Assembly: GCA_001797695.1 (NCBI GenBank)
Contig: MGQD01000178.1
Location: 5,953-31,732, forward strand
DNA length: 25,780 bases
Source of the DNA: Deltaproteobacteria bacterium RBG_13_49_15
GTDB taxonomy: Bacteria; Desulfobacterota; Desulfobacteria; Desulfobacterales; UBA2156
Direction of reading: 5' to 3'
A model generated the notes under the pieces. The model saw only the letters and a list, made by a program, of their open reading frames with translations, was not told the DNA's origin and did no database searches. Positions 1 to 8,687 of the stretch are shown one piece after another; the first letter of the stretch is position 1; every line of letters starts with the position of its first letter. Both the position numbers and the translations under genes were made by a program.

Positions 1-1
1 C

Positions 2-3000
2 GAGTTGGGAGATGTCAATTCAGCCGAAAAAGCGCTCACGGAGCAATTGGCGTTCTATCAAACCAAACAACAGATCTCGGATCGAGATGCTTTCGGTGTT
101 TCCCTCCTGTATCACCGGGCCGGCCATTTTAGCAGCGCCAAAGGAGATTGGACAAAAGCGTTTAACCATTTCAGGCAATCGGCTGTCCTGGCGCTCCAGA
201 TTAAAAATACCGCCAACGCCGCCATCAATGCCGTCAATATGGCCAAAGCCCTCTCAATGCTTTCCGTTGCCGGGTCCGAACGCGTTCAATTTGAAAGAGA
301 ACTTGAAGCGATCGACAGTGAGGTGATTTATCTCTTTTCTCAACCGGCTCTAGCGCCGTCCAAACCGGCTCAGGCCGATTATCACAATGCATCGGGATTC
401 TATCTGGCCGGACACAATCGGATACTCAAATCCGATCTGGAACATGCTGCCGCCGCCGCACGGCGTTTGCAAAGAGCCGGAATCCATTTTGCCGCCGGAA
501 TCCGGCTGCTCGAAGGAGAGGCGACGATCCGCAGCCGGAGGGAGATCGCTCTTTTTTCAAGCCTGAACCTCAATATGGCCGCAATCGCACTCGATATGGG
601 CGATCGGTCGACCGCTTATGCCCTTTACGAGAAGGCACTCTCTTTATCCGAGGCCGGGCTTTTGCCGGAGATCCGCTGGAGGGCTCTGATCGGCCTTGGG
701 CGACCGGATGAAGCCATAAAGGTCTTGGAATCGATTACCATTCTACGCGCCGGATCTGCCGGGGGCGAAATCATGGAAGCGTTTGAGAAAAAAGCGGCTG
801 ATCTTATAGCTGAAAAACAGTTTGAAGAGGCGTTCAATTGGATTGAACGGCTGTCTGAAATCGAACGGTTTCATCGCCTGGCATCATTGATCAATACGTT
901 TTCGGAAACCGAACGGTTGCTCTTTAGAAAAATCTTCGCTCAACTGAACCGGATTCACGAGCTAAAACGCGAGATTTCCTTCCCGGACCCCCATGGGAGA
1001 CGACTTATTTCCCAGCAACTGAAGCTCGAAGAAGCGCGTCTCCAGGACCTTCTGGGTAAAAATAATAAAAATATTCCTGATCTGATCAGGCTTCTCCCTG
1101 AACAGAAATTTCAAGAGCAGGCAATGATGCTGGTAGGTATCGCTTCTGAAGCCGAATCCGCCGCCGACGACTATGTTCAACACGGGAGGCCGGCGGACCT
1201 TCTTTTGAAATACGAAAAACTGGTTGCCCAGTATAAGGAACAAAGAGAGAACGCTTTGGCATCTGAGGAGAGTTCAAACCCCATCAGCCTTTTCGGCCCA
1301 CAGCGTTTTGAGGCCTCAGATGTCATGGATCATCTTCCCGAAAAAACGACATTTATCCGGCTGTTTCAATTCAAGCATGGTGAACGCTCTTCGGAAAATC
1401 GTGCACTCTCTTTCATTCTGGATCCGGATCGGTTAGGCATCTCCTTTTGGGGTTCCATTTCAGAGGCGCTGTTGAACTCGAAGATTCAAAAAACAGGGAA
1501 CCATCCGGTCTACATCGCCTATGACCACCTCGACGAACTGCCGCCCGAAGCGATCGAGGCGGCGAATCCGGATGCGTTCGTCTTAAGCGCCGGCCATTTC
1601 ATCCGGTCTGTAATCAGCAAAAAACCGTTTAAGCGATCCGTTTTCGCGATTCCGGAGTTACCGCAATCGTTACGCGCTTACGAGGTTTTGAAAGAACCGG
1701 ATCCTTCAGATCCGGAGCCGGGCCGCTTTCCGCAAGGATTTCATACCCTGATCCTTTCGGCGCCGGTCTTGCTTGCCCATACGGTTCCAACGCGTCCGGG
1801 AGAATCGGCAATCCCTTCTGCCGTCGTGGATCGTGAGAGTGGAAAAAGAACGAACATCTTCGAACTTCTCGGCCGTCTTTCCCAAAGTTCGCTTTCCATT
1901 ATTTCAAATGCATCTCCCGAGAATGCCTACTGGATCGGACATTTTTTTTCGATTTTCGGATGTCCCACCATCATCCTTTCGTTGACACCCGATGCCGACG
2001 GCGCATTCGTCAACTCCTTTTTGGATCGATATTCGCAGAATTCGGCGCTCGAAGCGATCCGTCAAGCCAAAGCAACTCCGGCCCGGAAGAGCCATTGGCT
2101 CCTGCTCGGGAATCCCGGCATGTCGCCTAGGGATGCAACGGCATATGCCCGCAAGCACTTTATCACTATTGTTCAAAAAGCGAAAAAAGCTTACGAAAAT
2201 CAAGCTCCGGCCGAAGCCCTTTTGCATTTTGAAAACGCTATCCTGATCGGATCCGAAGCGGATTCATTCGAGACGTATCGCCCTGCCCTTTACCAATATG
2301 CTCGTGAAAGCGCCCATCAGGCCGGAAACCGGGAAAAGGCCCTGTATTACGCTCAGGTCCTTGCTCAATGGCTGGGTGGAAAAAAACCCGGCACCGACGC
2401 CCACGCCGAAGCGCTTCTCCGGCTGGGCCTTCTCCAGGCTCAATCGGAGATGTTTAGCACGGCGGTGGAAACGTTGAACCGATCCCTTGGCATATACGCC
2501 GCTCTAAACATGACGCCCCGGCAGATCGAAGCCTTATCAGGACTAGGCGTCGTTTCAGAACAGGCAACCGAATATGATCGCGCGCTCTCTTTTTTTCAGT
2601 CGGCCGCCTCGTTAAGCCGAAATTCCGACCAGAGAGATCATCTGGCGCGGCAGTATACGAACATCGGGCGGATCCACGATCTTCGGTTGAGCAACTACAT
2701 CCCGGCGATTGAAAATTATCAAAAAGCCCTCTCGCTTTACCGGGAAATGAATACCGGAAACCAAAAAAGAGCGGATATATCCCAATCCCTGCTTAACATC
2801 GGACGCTGCCACCGCCTCCTCGGCAACCTGATCCAGGCTGAGAAGACCCTTGACGAAGCTCTGCTCGGCATCGGGTCCGAATCCCTGAACCCTGAGATGT
2901 ATACAAAAATCGTCATCGAACAGGCCAATAACGCATGGTTCCAAGCCAATTATGAAGACGCCTTCAATAAACAACGCGCCGCCCTGCGGATCGCACGCGA

Positions 3001-5005
3001 AAAAAATCTGCCGTTGCTGCAGGTCGTTTCCCTGAATACGGCCGGTCTTTTGTGGTGGACTCTCGGAGAAAATCAGAAAGCTCTTGACGAACTGAAGGAG
3101 GCGCTCTCTTTGGCTGAAACACTTCGGGTTCGGGAGGATGAAATCGCCACAACATTGAATAACATCGGATTTGTGCGACGGGAAATGGGACATTACCAGG
3201 AATCGCTCAAGTACTTTGATGAAGCCATCGCCATCGACCGGAGGCTGAAATCAAGATGGGCCTTGGCCTATGATTTTCGGCATAAAGGGGTGACGCTGGC
3301 CAGAATGGGTGAGATTCAAAAAGCCCTTCCCCTGCTAAAAAGCGCTCTCGAAGAAGCGGCGGCTATCGGAAACCGGATCAACGAATCGAGATCCCAGCTC
3401 GATTTGGGAGATGCCCTCCTTGCCGGCGGAAAGCTCCTTGAGGCGGAGACCGCCTATCAGGCGGCGTTGTCCATGTCGCGCTCCATCGCTTTACGTGAGA
3501 TCGAATGGCGCGCTTTATACGGACTCGCAATGCTCCGGCTCCCCGGAAAGCCGGATGAGGCAAAACCTCTTCTGATTGAGGCGATGGAGATGATCGAAAC
3601 GATCCGTTCGAATATCCGGTTGTCCCAGCTTAAAGACAGCTTCCTCACGAATAAACTAGCTGTTTATGAAACGCTTTGCCGGCTTTTTGCCGACTCGGGC
3701 GATGTTGAAAAAGCATTCGAGATCGCCGAGCGCTCCCGTTCCCGGAATTTCATCGATCTTTTGGGAAATCAACGCCTGACCTTAAGCCGAACCGTCGATC
3801 AGGAGTTGTACCAGCGGCAGTTGAAGCAAAACGAGGAGATCGAAGAACTGACGGCCCGCCTGCTGCAGGTGCAAAATTTAGATGACCGGAAAAGATATGA
3901 AGCCCTCCTTGCTTCGGTAAAACGTGAATTAAATACCCTGATGCTTGAAATTCAATCCAAAAACCCTCAACTGGGATCCCTGATTTCGGTTGAACCGATG
4001 AGTGCGAAGGAACTCGTCAAAATCATCGAACCGGATACGGCGCTTCTTGATTATTACATCCTGAATGAAGAACTATTCTGCTGGCTTATTCAGTCGAATG
4101 GAATCCGCTTATTCCGCACCCCCGTGAACAGGGAAGCACTGGGATCGGCCATACTCGATTATCGCCGGCGTATTCAAAACCTGGAACCTTTCGAAGACCT
4201 CTCAAAATTTCTTTTTAACAAGCTCCTTTCGCCGGTTTCCAAGCATCTTGACGGAATCAAGATGCTTGGAATTATTCCTTATGGGTACCTTCACTACCTG
4301 TCCTTCGCAACGTTATCGGATGGAAATGATTATCTGATCGATCGTTTTCCGTTGTTTTATCTTCCGAGCGCCGGGGTGTTCAAATACACGATGGCCAAAA
4401 GGGTCGCTCAAAAAAAAATAAGGGTGCTTGCGATCGGAAATCCGGATCTCGGAGATCCTGCTTTTGACCTTCCCTTTTCCGAACATGAGGTTCACTCCAT
4501 GAAGTGGAATTTCCCGGACATCACCATTTTGACCCAAGAACGGGCGACGGAGAAATGGGTCGTTGACAATATCGGAAAATTTGGAATAATTCACCTCGCA
4601 TCGCACGGGGAATTTAATCCCATTAATCCCCTTTTTTCATCGGTTAAACTTGCCAGGGATATCGAACGGGATGGGAACCTGGAAGCTGCCGAAATCTTTG
4701 GACTCAATATCGATGCTGATATCGTGGTCCTAAGCGCCTGTCAGACAGGACTTGGAAAAGTGACTCAAGGAGACGATGTAATCGGATTGACCCGGGCGTT
4801 TCTCTATGCCGGAACCCATACTCTGATATCCAGTCTATGGCGAGTCAGCGATATTTCAACCGCCATACTAATTAAGGAATTCTATCGCCAATATGCTCAG
4901 ACGACTAAAGGAATCGGGTTAAGAAATGCCGTATTACATGTTAAAAACCGATACCCGCATCCCGGATACTGGGGAGCGTTTACCCTGATTGGAGACTATT
5001 ACTGA
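2..5005 (+). CDS. Large TPR-CHAT protein with an inactive inner CHAT domain and an intact C-terminal one (5' partial)
   Basis: The frame is open to the left edge, so the true start lies outside; residues are numbered from the TTG at 5. CHAT domains are caspase-like (clan CD) proteases. The C-terminal domain (about 1330-1666) has the His motif ASHG (His1534) and the Cys motif LSACQTG (Cys1579), followed by the AGTH..SSLW core and a terminal WGAFTLIGD. An upstream region (about 429-706) follows the same plan, including a matching LPSAG/VLSAG segment, the hydrophobic core after the Cys position and a terminal LLLGNPG. Its two catalytic positions, however, align with Ala586 (LSAP) and Ala636 (ISNAS). 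TPR-like helical repeats fill the N-terminus and about 713-1250. The layout is therefore TPR / dead CHAT / TPR / CHAT. It is followed by secreted SH3 and M48 proteins. Substrate and cellular location are unknown because the N-terminus is missing. The family call is secure; the inner-domain call rests on a by-eye alignment. Confidence 0.9.
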   Translation, partial: ELGDVNSAEKALTEQLAFYQTKQQISDRDAFGVSLLYHRAGHFSSAKGDWTKAFNHFRQSAVLALQIKNTANAAINAVNMAKALSMLSVAGSERVQFERELEAIDSEVIYLFSQPALAPSKPAQADYHNASGFYLAGHNRILKSDLEHAAAAARRLQRAGIHFAAGIRLLEGEATIRSRREIALFSSLNLNMAAIALDMGDRSTAYALYEKALSLSEAGLLPEIRWRALIGLGRPDEAIKVLESITILRAGSAGGEIMEAFEKKAADLIAEKQFEEAFNWIERLSEIERFHRLASLINTFSETERLLFRKIFAQLNRIHELKREISFPDPHGRRLISQQLKLEEARLQDLLGKNNKNIPDLIRLLPEQKFQEQAMMLVGIASEAESAADDYVQHGRPADLLLKYEKLVAQYKEQRENALASEESSNPISLFGPQRFEASDVMDHLPEKTTFIRLFQFKHGERSSENRALSFILDPDRLGISFWGSISEALLNSKIQKTGNHPVYIAYDHLDELPPEAIEAANPDAFVLSAGHFIRSVISKKPFKRSVFAIPELPQSLRAYEVLKEPDPSDPEPGRFPQGFHTLILSAPVLLAHTVPTRPGESAIPSAVVDRESGKRTNIFELLGRLSQSSLSIISNASPENAYWIGHFFSIFGCPTIILSLTPDADGAFVNSFLDRYSQNSALEAIRQAKATPARKSHWLLLGNPGMSPRDATAYARKHFITIVQKAKKAYENQAPAEALLHFENAILIGSEADSFETYRPALYQYARESAHQAGNREKALYYAQVLAQWLGGKKPGTDAHAEALLRLGLLQAQSEMFSTAVETLNRSLGIYAALNMTPRQIEALSGLGVVSEQATEYDRALSFFQSAASLSRNSDQRDHLARQYTNIGRIHDLRLSNYIPAIENYQKALSLYREMNTGNQKRADISQSLLNIGRCHRLLGNLIQAEKTLDEALLGIGSESLNPEMYTKIVIEQANNAWFQANYEDAFNKQRAALRIAREKNLPLLQVVSLNTAGLLWWTLGENQKALDELKEALSLAETLRVREDEIATTLNNIGFVRREMGHYQESLKYFDEAIAIDRRLKSRWALAYDFRHKGVTLARMGEIQKALPLLKSALEEAAAIGNRINESRSQLDLGDALLAGGKLLEAETAYQAALSMSRSIALREIEWRALYGLAMLRLPGKPDEAKPLLIEAMEMIETIRSNIRLSQLKDSFLTNKLAVYETLCRLFADSGDVEKAFEIAERSRSRNFIDLLGNQRLTLSRTVDQELYQRQLKQNEEIEELTARLLQVQNLDDRKRYEALLASVKRELNTLMLEIQSKNPQLGSLISVEPMSAKELVKIIEPDTALLDYYILNEELFCWLIQSNGIRLFRTPVNREALGSAILDYRRRIQNLEPFEDLSKFLFNKLLSPVSKHLDGIKMLGIIPYGYLHYLSFATLSDGNDYLIDRFPLFYLPSAGVFKYTMAKRVAQKKIRVLAIGNPDLGDPAFDLPFSEHEVHSMKWNFPDITILTQERATEKWVVDNIGKFGIIHLASHGEFNPINPLFSSVKLARDIERDGNLEAAEIFGLNIDADIVVLSACQTGLGKVTQGDDVIGLTRAFLYAGTHTLISSLWRVSDISTAILIKEFYRQYAQTTKGIGLRNAVLHVKNRYPHPGYWGAFTLIGDYY

Positions 5006-5042
5006 ACACGTACATCCAATCGATTTCTTGAAGAGGAACACC

Positions 5043-5567
5043 ATGCATCGAAAAATGTTTACCGGTTGGGGACTTTTTTTCTTGGTTCTTTTTGCTTTTG
5101 GACAGGCAGCGGCCAGAGAGAAGGTGTGGGTCTCCTCTTATGATGCCAAATTAAAGGCCGAAAAAAGCGCTTCATCTGAGACCATCGCCACCCTTCCACT
5201 TGGGACGGAACTTCTCGTTTTTTCTTTTGACGACCGATGGTACCATGTTTCCACGGCCGACGGGAAAAAAGGATTTTTATACAGAGGCAGGGTTTCCTTT
5301 GAACCGCCCACCGGGGCCCAGGGCAAGGTTGGGGAAGATCCGCTGGGAAAATTGCTGAGCGGCGTTGCCGACAGCAATATCAAAGGAGATAGTGCTGATA
5401 CATCGAGAAGCATCCGGCCGCTTACGGTTGAAAAAGAGAAAAAAAAGGAACCCAAGAATGAACTGGTCCTTCAGGATGAACTCAACAACCTCCTTTCCAG
5501 GAGAATTACAAGCTCCCAGATCGACCGGTTTCTTCTAGAGGGAAAAGTCGGCGAGTATGGGGAGTAG
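5043..5567 (+). CDS. Secreted SH3-domain protein
   Basis: The protein has 174 residues from the ATG at 5043, which is preceded by GAAGAGGAA. A longer TTG start at 4989 would overlap the CHAT gene and bury the signal peptide. The N-terminus is a Sec signal: basic MHRKMF, a hydrophobic run, then an AAA-R cleavage site near residue 24. A bacterial SH3 (SH3b/SH3_3-like) domain follows at about 27-85, with the usual pattern of ligand-binding strands, PLGTELLV and a DDRWYHVS core. Such domains usually bind peptidoglycan or proteins in the envelope. The rest is a charged Lys/Glu linker and a short predicted-helical tail (about 145-174) of unknown role. The gene starts 37 nt after the CHAT stop and ends 9 nt before the M48 gene, so the three are probably co-transcribed. 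The specific function is unknown. Confidence 0.8.
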   Translation: MHRKMFTGWGLFFLVLFAFGQAAAREKVWVSSYDAKLKAEKSASSETIATLPLGTELLVFSFDDRWYHVSTADGKKGFLYRGRVSFEPPTGAQGKVGEDPLGKLLSGVADSNIKGDSADTSRSIRPLTVEKEKKKEPKNELVLQDELNNLLSRRITSSQIDRFLLEGKVGEYGE

Positions 5568-5576
5568 GTGAGACAG

Positions 5577-6485
5577 ATGAACAGCTTTACTACAATTTCA
5601 AAAACTCGCCGACATTTTATGAAAATGATCGGATTTGCCGTTGTTATGGCTTCCGTTCCATCCGGCGCCGTGGATCTGTTGAAATTGCTTGACCCTGAAG
5701 ATAAGTCCGGCGATCAGGAAAAAATAAAAAAAATTTTGGAAGGTGCGAAAAGCATTATCGGGAGCGCCGCGGAAATCGATTACGAATCAGAGCTGATGAT
5801 CGGGAAAAGCCTTGCCGTCGAAGGGTTCAAACGATACGGGCTTCCCGTGAAAGACAATGAACTTCAACAATACATCAGCCTTGTAGGGAATTCAGTGGCA
5901 AGAAACGCCGGTCGTCCCAACATACCCTATTTCTTCGTTGCTGTTCAAAGCCACTTATACAATGCGTTCGCCAGCCCTGGAGGAATCATATTTATTACAT
6001 CGGCGCTTCTTCAGGGAATGCGGGATGAATCCCAGTTGGCTGCGGTTCTGGCACACGAAGTCGCCCATGTCGGGCATAAGCATGCCTTAAAATCCATTCA
6101 AAGGGCCAGATTCTTCGACGGCGTCGGCAAAATTACCGTGGCTACGGCAAAAAAAGATAAGAAAAAAGAATATTCGGAAATGATGGATTCCCTTCAAACC
6201 GTTCTTTTCGACAAAGGGCTCGACCAACAGATGGAGTATGAAGCGGACCGATCGGGTATGAACATCTCCTATCGGACCGGATACGATCCTTCGGGGATGC
6301 TCTCGGTTCTGGAAATGCTTAAAAAGAAAGAAGACACATCGGAAAAAAAGGGGACATGGTTTTCAACCCATCCGCCGCTTTCACAGCGGATCGGCCGATG
6401 CCATACCGAGATGAACCGTTACCCGGATGCCCGTTCTCTTGCCATCGTTCCCGAGCGATTCATCAAATATGCGAAAAGGTTATAG
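5577..6485 (+). CDS. Tat-exported M48 family metalloprotease
   Basis: This is a zinc endopeptidase of family M48, related to the peptidase domains of BepA, LoiP and YcaL, which degrade misfolded envelope proteins. The zinc motif HEVAH spans residues 160-164. The third ligand, Glu222, lies in EYEAD, and the downstream THPP motif is present (KGTWFSTHPP). The N-terminus has a twin-arginine signal, KTRRHFMK at about 9-16, then a hydrophobic stretch ending PSGA. It lacks a lipobox Cys, so the product is probably soluble in the periplasm or left anchored by its signal. The ATG at 5577 is preferred because AGGTGA sits 5 nt upstream; a GTG at 5568 would add three residues. There is no TPR tail as in BepA, although the operon's first gene is rich in TPRs. 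The length (302 aa) fits short secreted M48 enzymes. Confidence 0.88.
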   Translation: MNSFTTISKTRRHFMKMIGFAVVMASVPSGAVDLLKLLDPEDKSGDQEKIKKILEGAKSIIGSAAEIDYESELMIGKSLAVEGFKRYGLPVKDNELQQYISLVGNSVARNAGRPNIPYFFVAVQSHLYNAFASPGGIIFITSALLQGMRDESQLAAVLAHEVAHVGHKHALKSIQRARFFDGVGKITVATAKKDKKKEYSEMMDSLQTVLFDKGLDQQMEYEADRSGMNISYRTGYDPSGMLSVLEMLKKKEDTSEKKGTWFSTHPPLSQRIGRCHTEMNRYPDARSLAIVPERFIKYAKRL

Positions 6486-6563
6486 CTGTTCGCCTGCTCA
6501 GAAACAATAAGATCGATTCGGGAAAAACGGAAACGACGGATACCCTTTTAAACAGGAGATCCC

Positions 6564-7709
6564 ATGTCGCAAAAAAACGCAAACAAGAATCCGGGACGAG
6601 TTTACGAATCCCGGTTGAAATCCCTTCGAAAACTGATGCGCCAGGCAGATCTGGATGCATTCATGGTCCTTATCCCCGAAAACCGACGATATTTGAGCGG
6701 GTTTACCGGAGAAGACACCCAGTTTGACGAGTCCGCCGGCGCTCTGATGATCACCCAATCGATACTTTTACTGGTCACCGATTCCCGTTATGAGACGCAG
6801 GCGGCATCCGAAGCCCCCCTGTATCGGATTTTTTGTTATAAGGAAGGCTTGGCAAAAGCGTTTCCGGAAATCCTCCGAATTCTCAAACCCGGACGGATTG
6901 GATTCGAGAGCATCCGGATGTCGGTTAGAGATCACGGGCGGATTGTCGAGGAGATCCGGTCGAAAAAAAATCCTGTTGAACTGGTTCCGATCGAAGATCT
7001 GGTTGAACGGAGACGGCTCATCAAATCAAGAGCGGAAATCGACGCTATCCGAAGCGCCCTGAACGTGGCGGAGTCGGCCTTACTCTCTGTTTCCGACCAT
7101 ATCCGCCCTGGAGTAATGGAAACAGAAGCCGCATGGTCCCTTGAAAAAGAGATGAGGGAAGCCGGTGCGGAAAGCCTTTCCTTTCCTGTGATTGTCGCTT
7201 CAGGGCCGAACAGCGCTCTTCCCCATGCCATACCTGGGAAACGGTGTTTCAAGAGCGGAGAACCGATCCTTATCGACTGGGGAGCCAGGTTAAACGGTTA
7301 TTGCTCAGACATCTCCAGAACCGTTTTTATCGGAAAACCTGACCCGGTATTCAAAAAAATGTTTGATACCGTTTCCGATGCCCAAAAAAAGGCCATTGAT
7401 GCCATCCGGCCAGGAGTCAGTTCCAGGGTCATTGACCGGATCGCAAGAAGTCACATCGAAAAAAAGGGGTTTAAGGACCGTTTCGGGCATGGACTGGGAC
7501 ACGGAGTCGGCTTAGCGGTTCACGAAGGACCAAGGATAAGCCCGCTCAAGGACATCCCCCTGATGCCTGGAATGGTATTTACCGTGGAGCCGGGTATTTA
7601 TATTCCCGGTTTAGGCGGGGTTCGGTTGGAAAACATGGTCGCAGTTCGAAAAGAAGGCGCCGAAACCCTGAATCATCTGAACCTCTCCTATTCTTTTGAG
7701 GGCTTCTGA
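6564..7709 (+). CDS. M24 family metallopeptidase, Xaa-Pro aminopeptidase/prolidase type
   Basis: This is a cytoplasmic 'pita-bread' dimetal aminopeptidase that removes N-terminal residues before proline or splits X-Pro dipeptides. All five ligand positions are visible: Asp238 in DWGARLNGY, Asp249 in CSDISRT, a His in GHGLGHGVGLAVHE (His313, with His320 nearby), Glu342 in FTVEPGIY and Glu356 in VRLENMV. Residues about 10-135 form the creatinase-like N-terminal domain, including the segment ENRRYLSGFTG. The start ATG has AGGAGA about 5 nt upstream. At 381 residues it has the usual size for bacterial YpdF/PepQ-like proteins, shorter than E. coli PepP. Its stop overlaps the next start as TGATG, so translation is probably coupled to xerD. 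The choice between aminopeptidase P and prolidase cannot be made from motifs alone. Confidence 0.92.
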   Translation: MSQKNANKNPGRVYESRLKSLRKLMRQADLDAFMVLIPENRRYLSGFTGEDTQFDESAGALMITQSILLLVTDSRYETQAASEAPLYRIFCYKEGLAKAFPEILRILKPGRIGFESIRMSVRDHGRIVEEIRSKKNPVELVPIEDLVERRRLIKSRAEIDAIRSALNVAESALLSVSDHIRPGVMETEAAWSLEKEMREAGAESLSFPVIVASGPNSALPHAIPGKRCFKSGEPILIDWGARLNGYCSDISRTVFIGKPDPVFKKMFDTVSDAQKKAIDAIRPGVSSRVIDRIARSHIEKKGFKDRFGHGLGHGVGLAVHEGPRISPLKDIPLMPGMVFTVEPGIYIPGLGGVRLENMVAVRKEGAETLNHLNLSYSFEGF

Positions 7710-8632
7710 TGGATCCAAATGCCGATAAAAGGGAAATGCCATCCCTGGATCAATATGTCGATCGCTATATTCACTATCTTCTTATTGAAAAAGGGCTTTC
7801 ACCCAAGACCATCGATTCCTACAGCCGGGATTTGACGCGATATCTCGATTTTTTATATCAAAACAGCACCGGCGGAATTTCCGAAGACGATACCGCCGTG
7901 ATATTAAAACACCTTATATCTTTGAAAAAGGAAGGTCTTTCCGCCAGATCGAGAGCGAGACATCTGGTGACCCTGAGAGGCTTTTACCGATTTTTAGTGG
8001 AAGAAAAGGTTATCCGGATTGATCCTGCCCGACTGGTGGATCTTCCCAAAAGCGCGTTTACCTTGCCGGATGTCCTGTCGGTTCAGGAAATAGCGCAAAT
8101 GCTCAATGCGCCGGATATGGGCAAGCCGTCCGGGGTTCGGGACGCCGCCATGATTGAACTCCTCTATGCCGCCGGCCTGAGGGTCTCCGAACTGATTTAT
8201 GTCCGTATGGGGGATGTCAACACGGAAGCAGGGTTTGTCCGGGTTCTGGGGAAGGGATCAAAAGAACGGGTGGTCCCGATCGGGGCTTTTGCAAAAGAAA
8301 AAATCGATGCCTATATCCGGATCGCAAGGCTCCATCTGCTGAAGAACCGTACGAGCCGGTTTATGTTTCTGGGTCCTGGCGGAAAGCCATTGAGCCGCCA
8401 GGGATTTTGGAAAATCCTCAAGCGGTATGCCCGAAACGCCGGTATCTCCAAACGCATCACACCCCATTCATTCCGTCATTCCTTTGCAAGCCACCTTCTG
8501 GAAGGAGGAGCGGATCTGAGATCCGTTCAGGCCATGCTGGGTCATGCCGACATTTCCACGACCCAGATATATACTCACGTGGCGCGTGAGTATTTAAAAG
8601 AAATTCACGACCGCCTTCACCCGCGAAGATAA
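7709..8632 (+). CDS. xerD: Site-specific tyrosine recombinase, XerC/XerD family
   Basis: Xer recombinases resolve chromosome dimers at dif during FtsK-driven segregation. The N-terminal SAM-like, core-binding domain (about 12-95) contains YIHYLLIEKGLSPKTIDSY. The catalytic domain has every active-site residue: Arg158 (AAGLRVSEL), Lys182 (LGKGSKER), His253 and Arg256 (HSFRHSF), His279 (LGHAD) and the nucleophile Tyr288 (TQIYTHV). The 307-residue length is normal for Xer proteins and there is no integrase-type N-terminal arm, and no phage genes or att sites are nearby, so a housekeeping role is likely. The XerD assignment over XerC is by overall resemblance. The ATG overlaps the stop of the M24 gene (TGATG). 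A candidate terminator follows at 8659. Confidence 0.9.
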   Translation: MDPNADKREMPSLDQYVDRYIHYLLIEKGLSPKTIDSYSRDLTRYLDFLYQNSTGGISEDDTAVILKHLISLKKEGLSARSRARHLVTLRGFYRFLVEEKVIRIDPARLVDLPKSAFTLPDVLSVQEIAQMLNAPDMGKPSGVRDAAMIELLYAAGLRVSELIYVRMGDVNTEAGFVRVLGKGSKERVVPIGAFAKEKIDAYIRIARLHLLKNRTSRFMFLGPGGKPLSRQGFWKILKRYARNAGISKRITPHSFRHSFASHLLEGGADLRSVQAMLGHADISTTQIYTHVAREYLKEIHDRLHPRR

Positions 8633-8658
8633 GAGTTCCTGTTTTTCCATGCCGACAT

Positions 8659-8678
8659 TCCGCAAAAGGCGGATTTTT
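8659..8678 (+). terminator. Candidate Rho-independent terminator after xerD
   Basis: TCCGC and GCGGA form a 5-bp GC-rich stem around an AAAAG loop, followed directly by five T on the + strand. It lies 26 nt after the xerD stop and before the convergent DegT gene. There is no T-run on the - strand, so it would act only on rightward transcripts. The stem is short, hence moderate confidence. Confidence 0.5.
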
Positions 8679-8687
8679 GGGCGCACC

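Noticed and set aside
2612..3193. A 193-codon - strand frame inside the TPR region.
   Set aside because: It is opposite the continuous CHAT protein frame, with no domain and no ribosome site.
2..5005. Possible type III-E CRISPR (Csx29-like) association of the TPR-CHAT protein.
   Set aside because: No repeat array, gRAMP/Cas7-11 or other cas gene is present. The neighbours are envelope proteins, and the tandem CHAT layout differs from Csx29.
7709..8632. The tyrosine recombinase as an integrase of a mobile element.
   Set aside because: It has Xer length, lacks an arm-binding domain, and is overlapped by a housekeeping peptidase gene. No att-like repeats, tRNA or phage genes are nearby.
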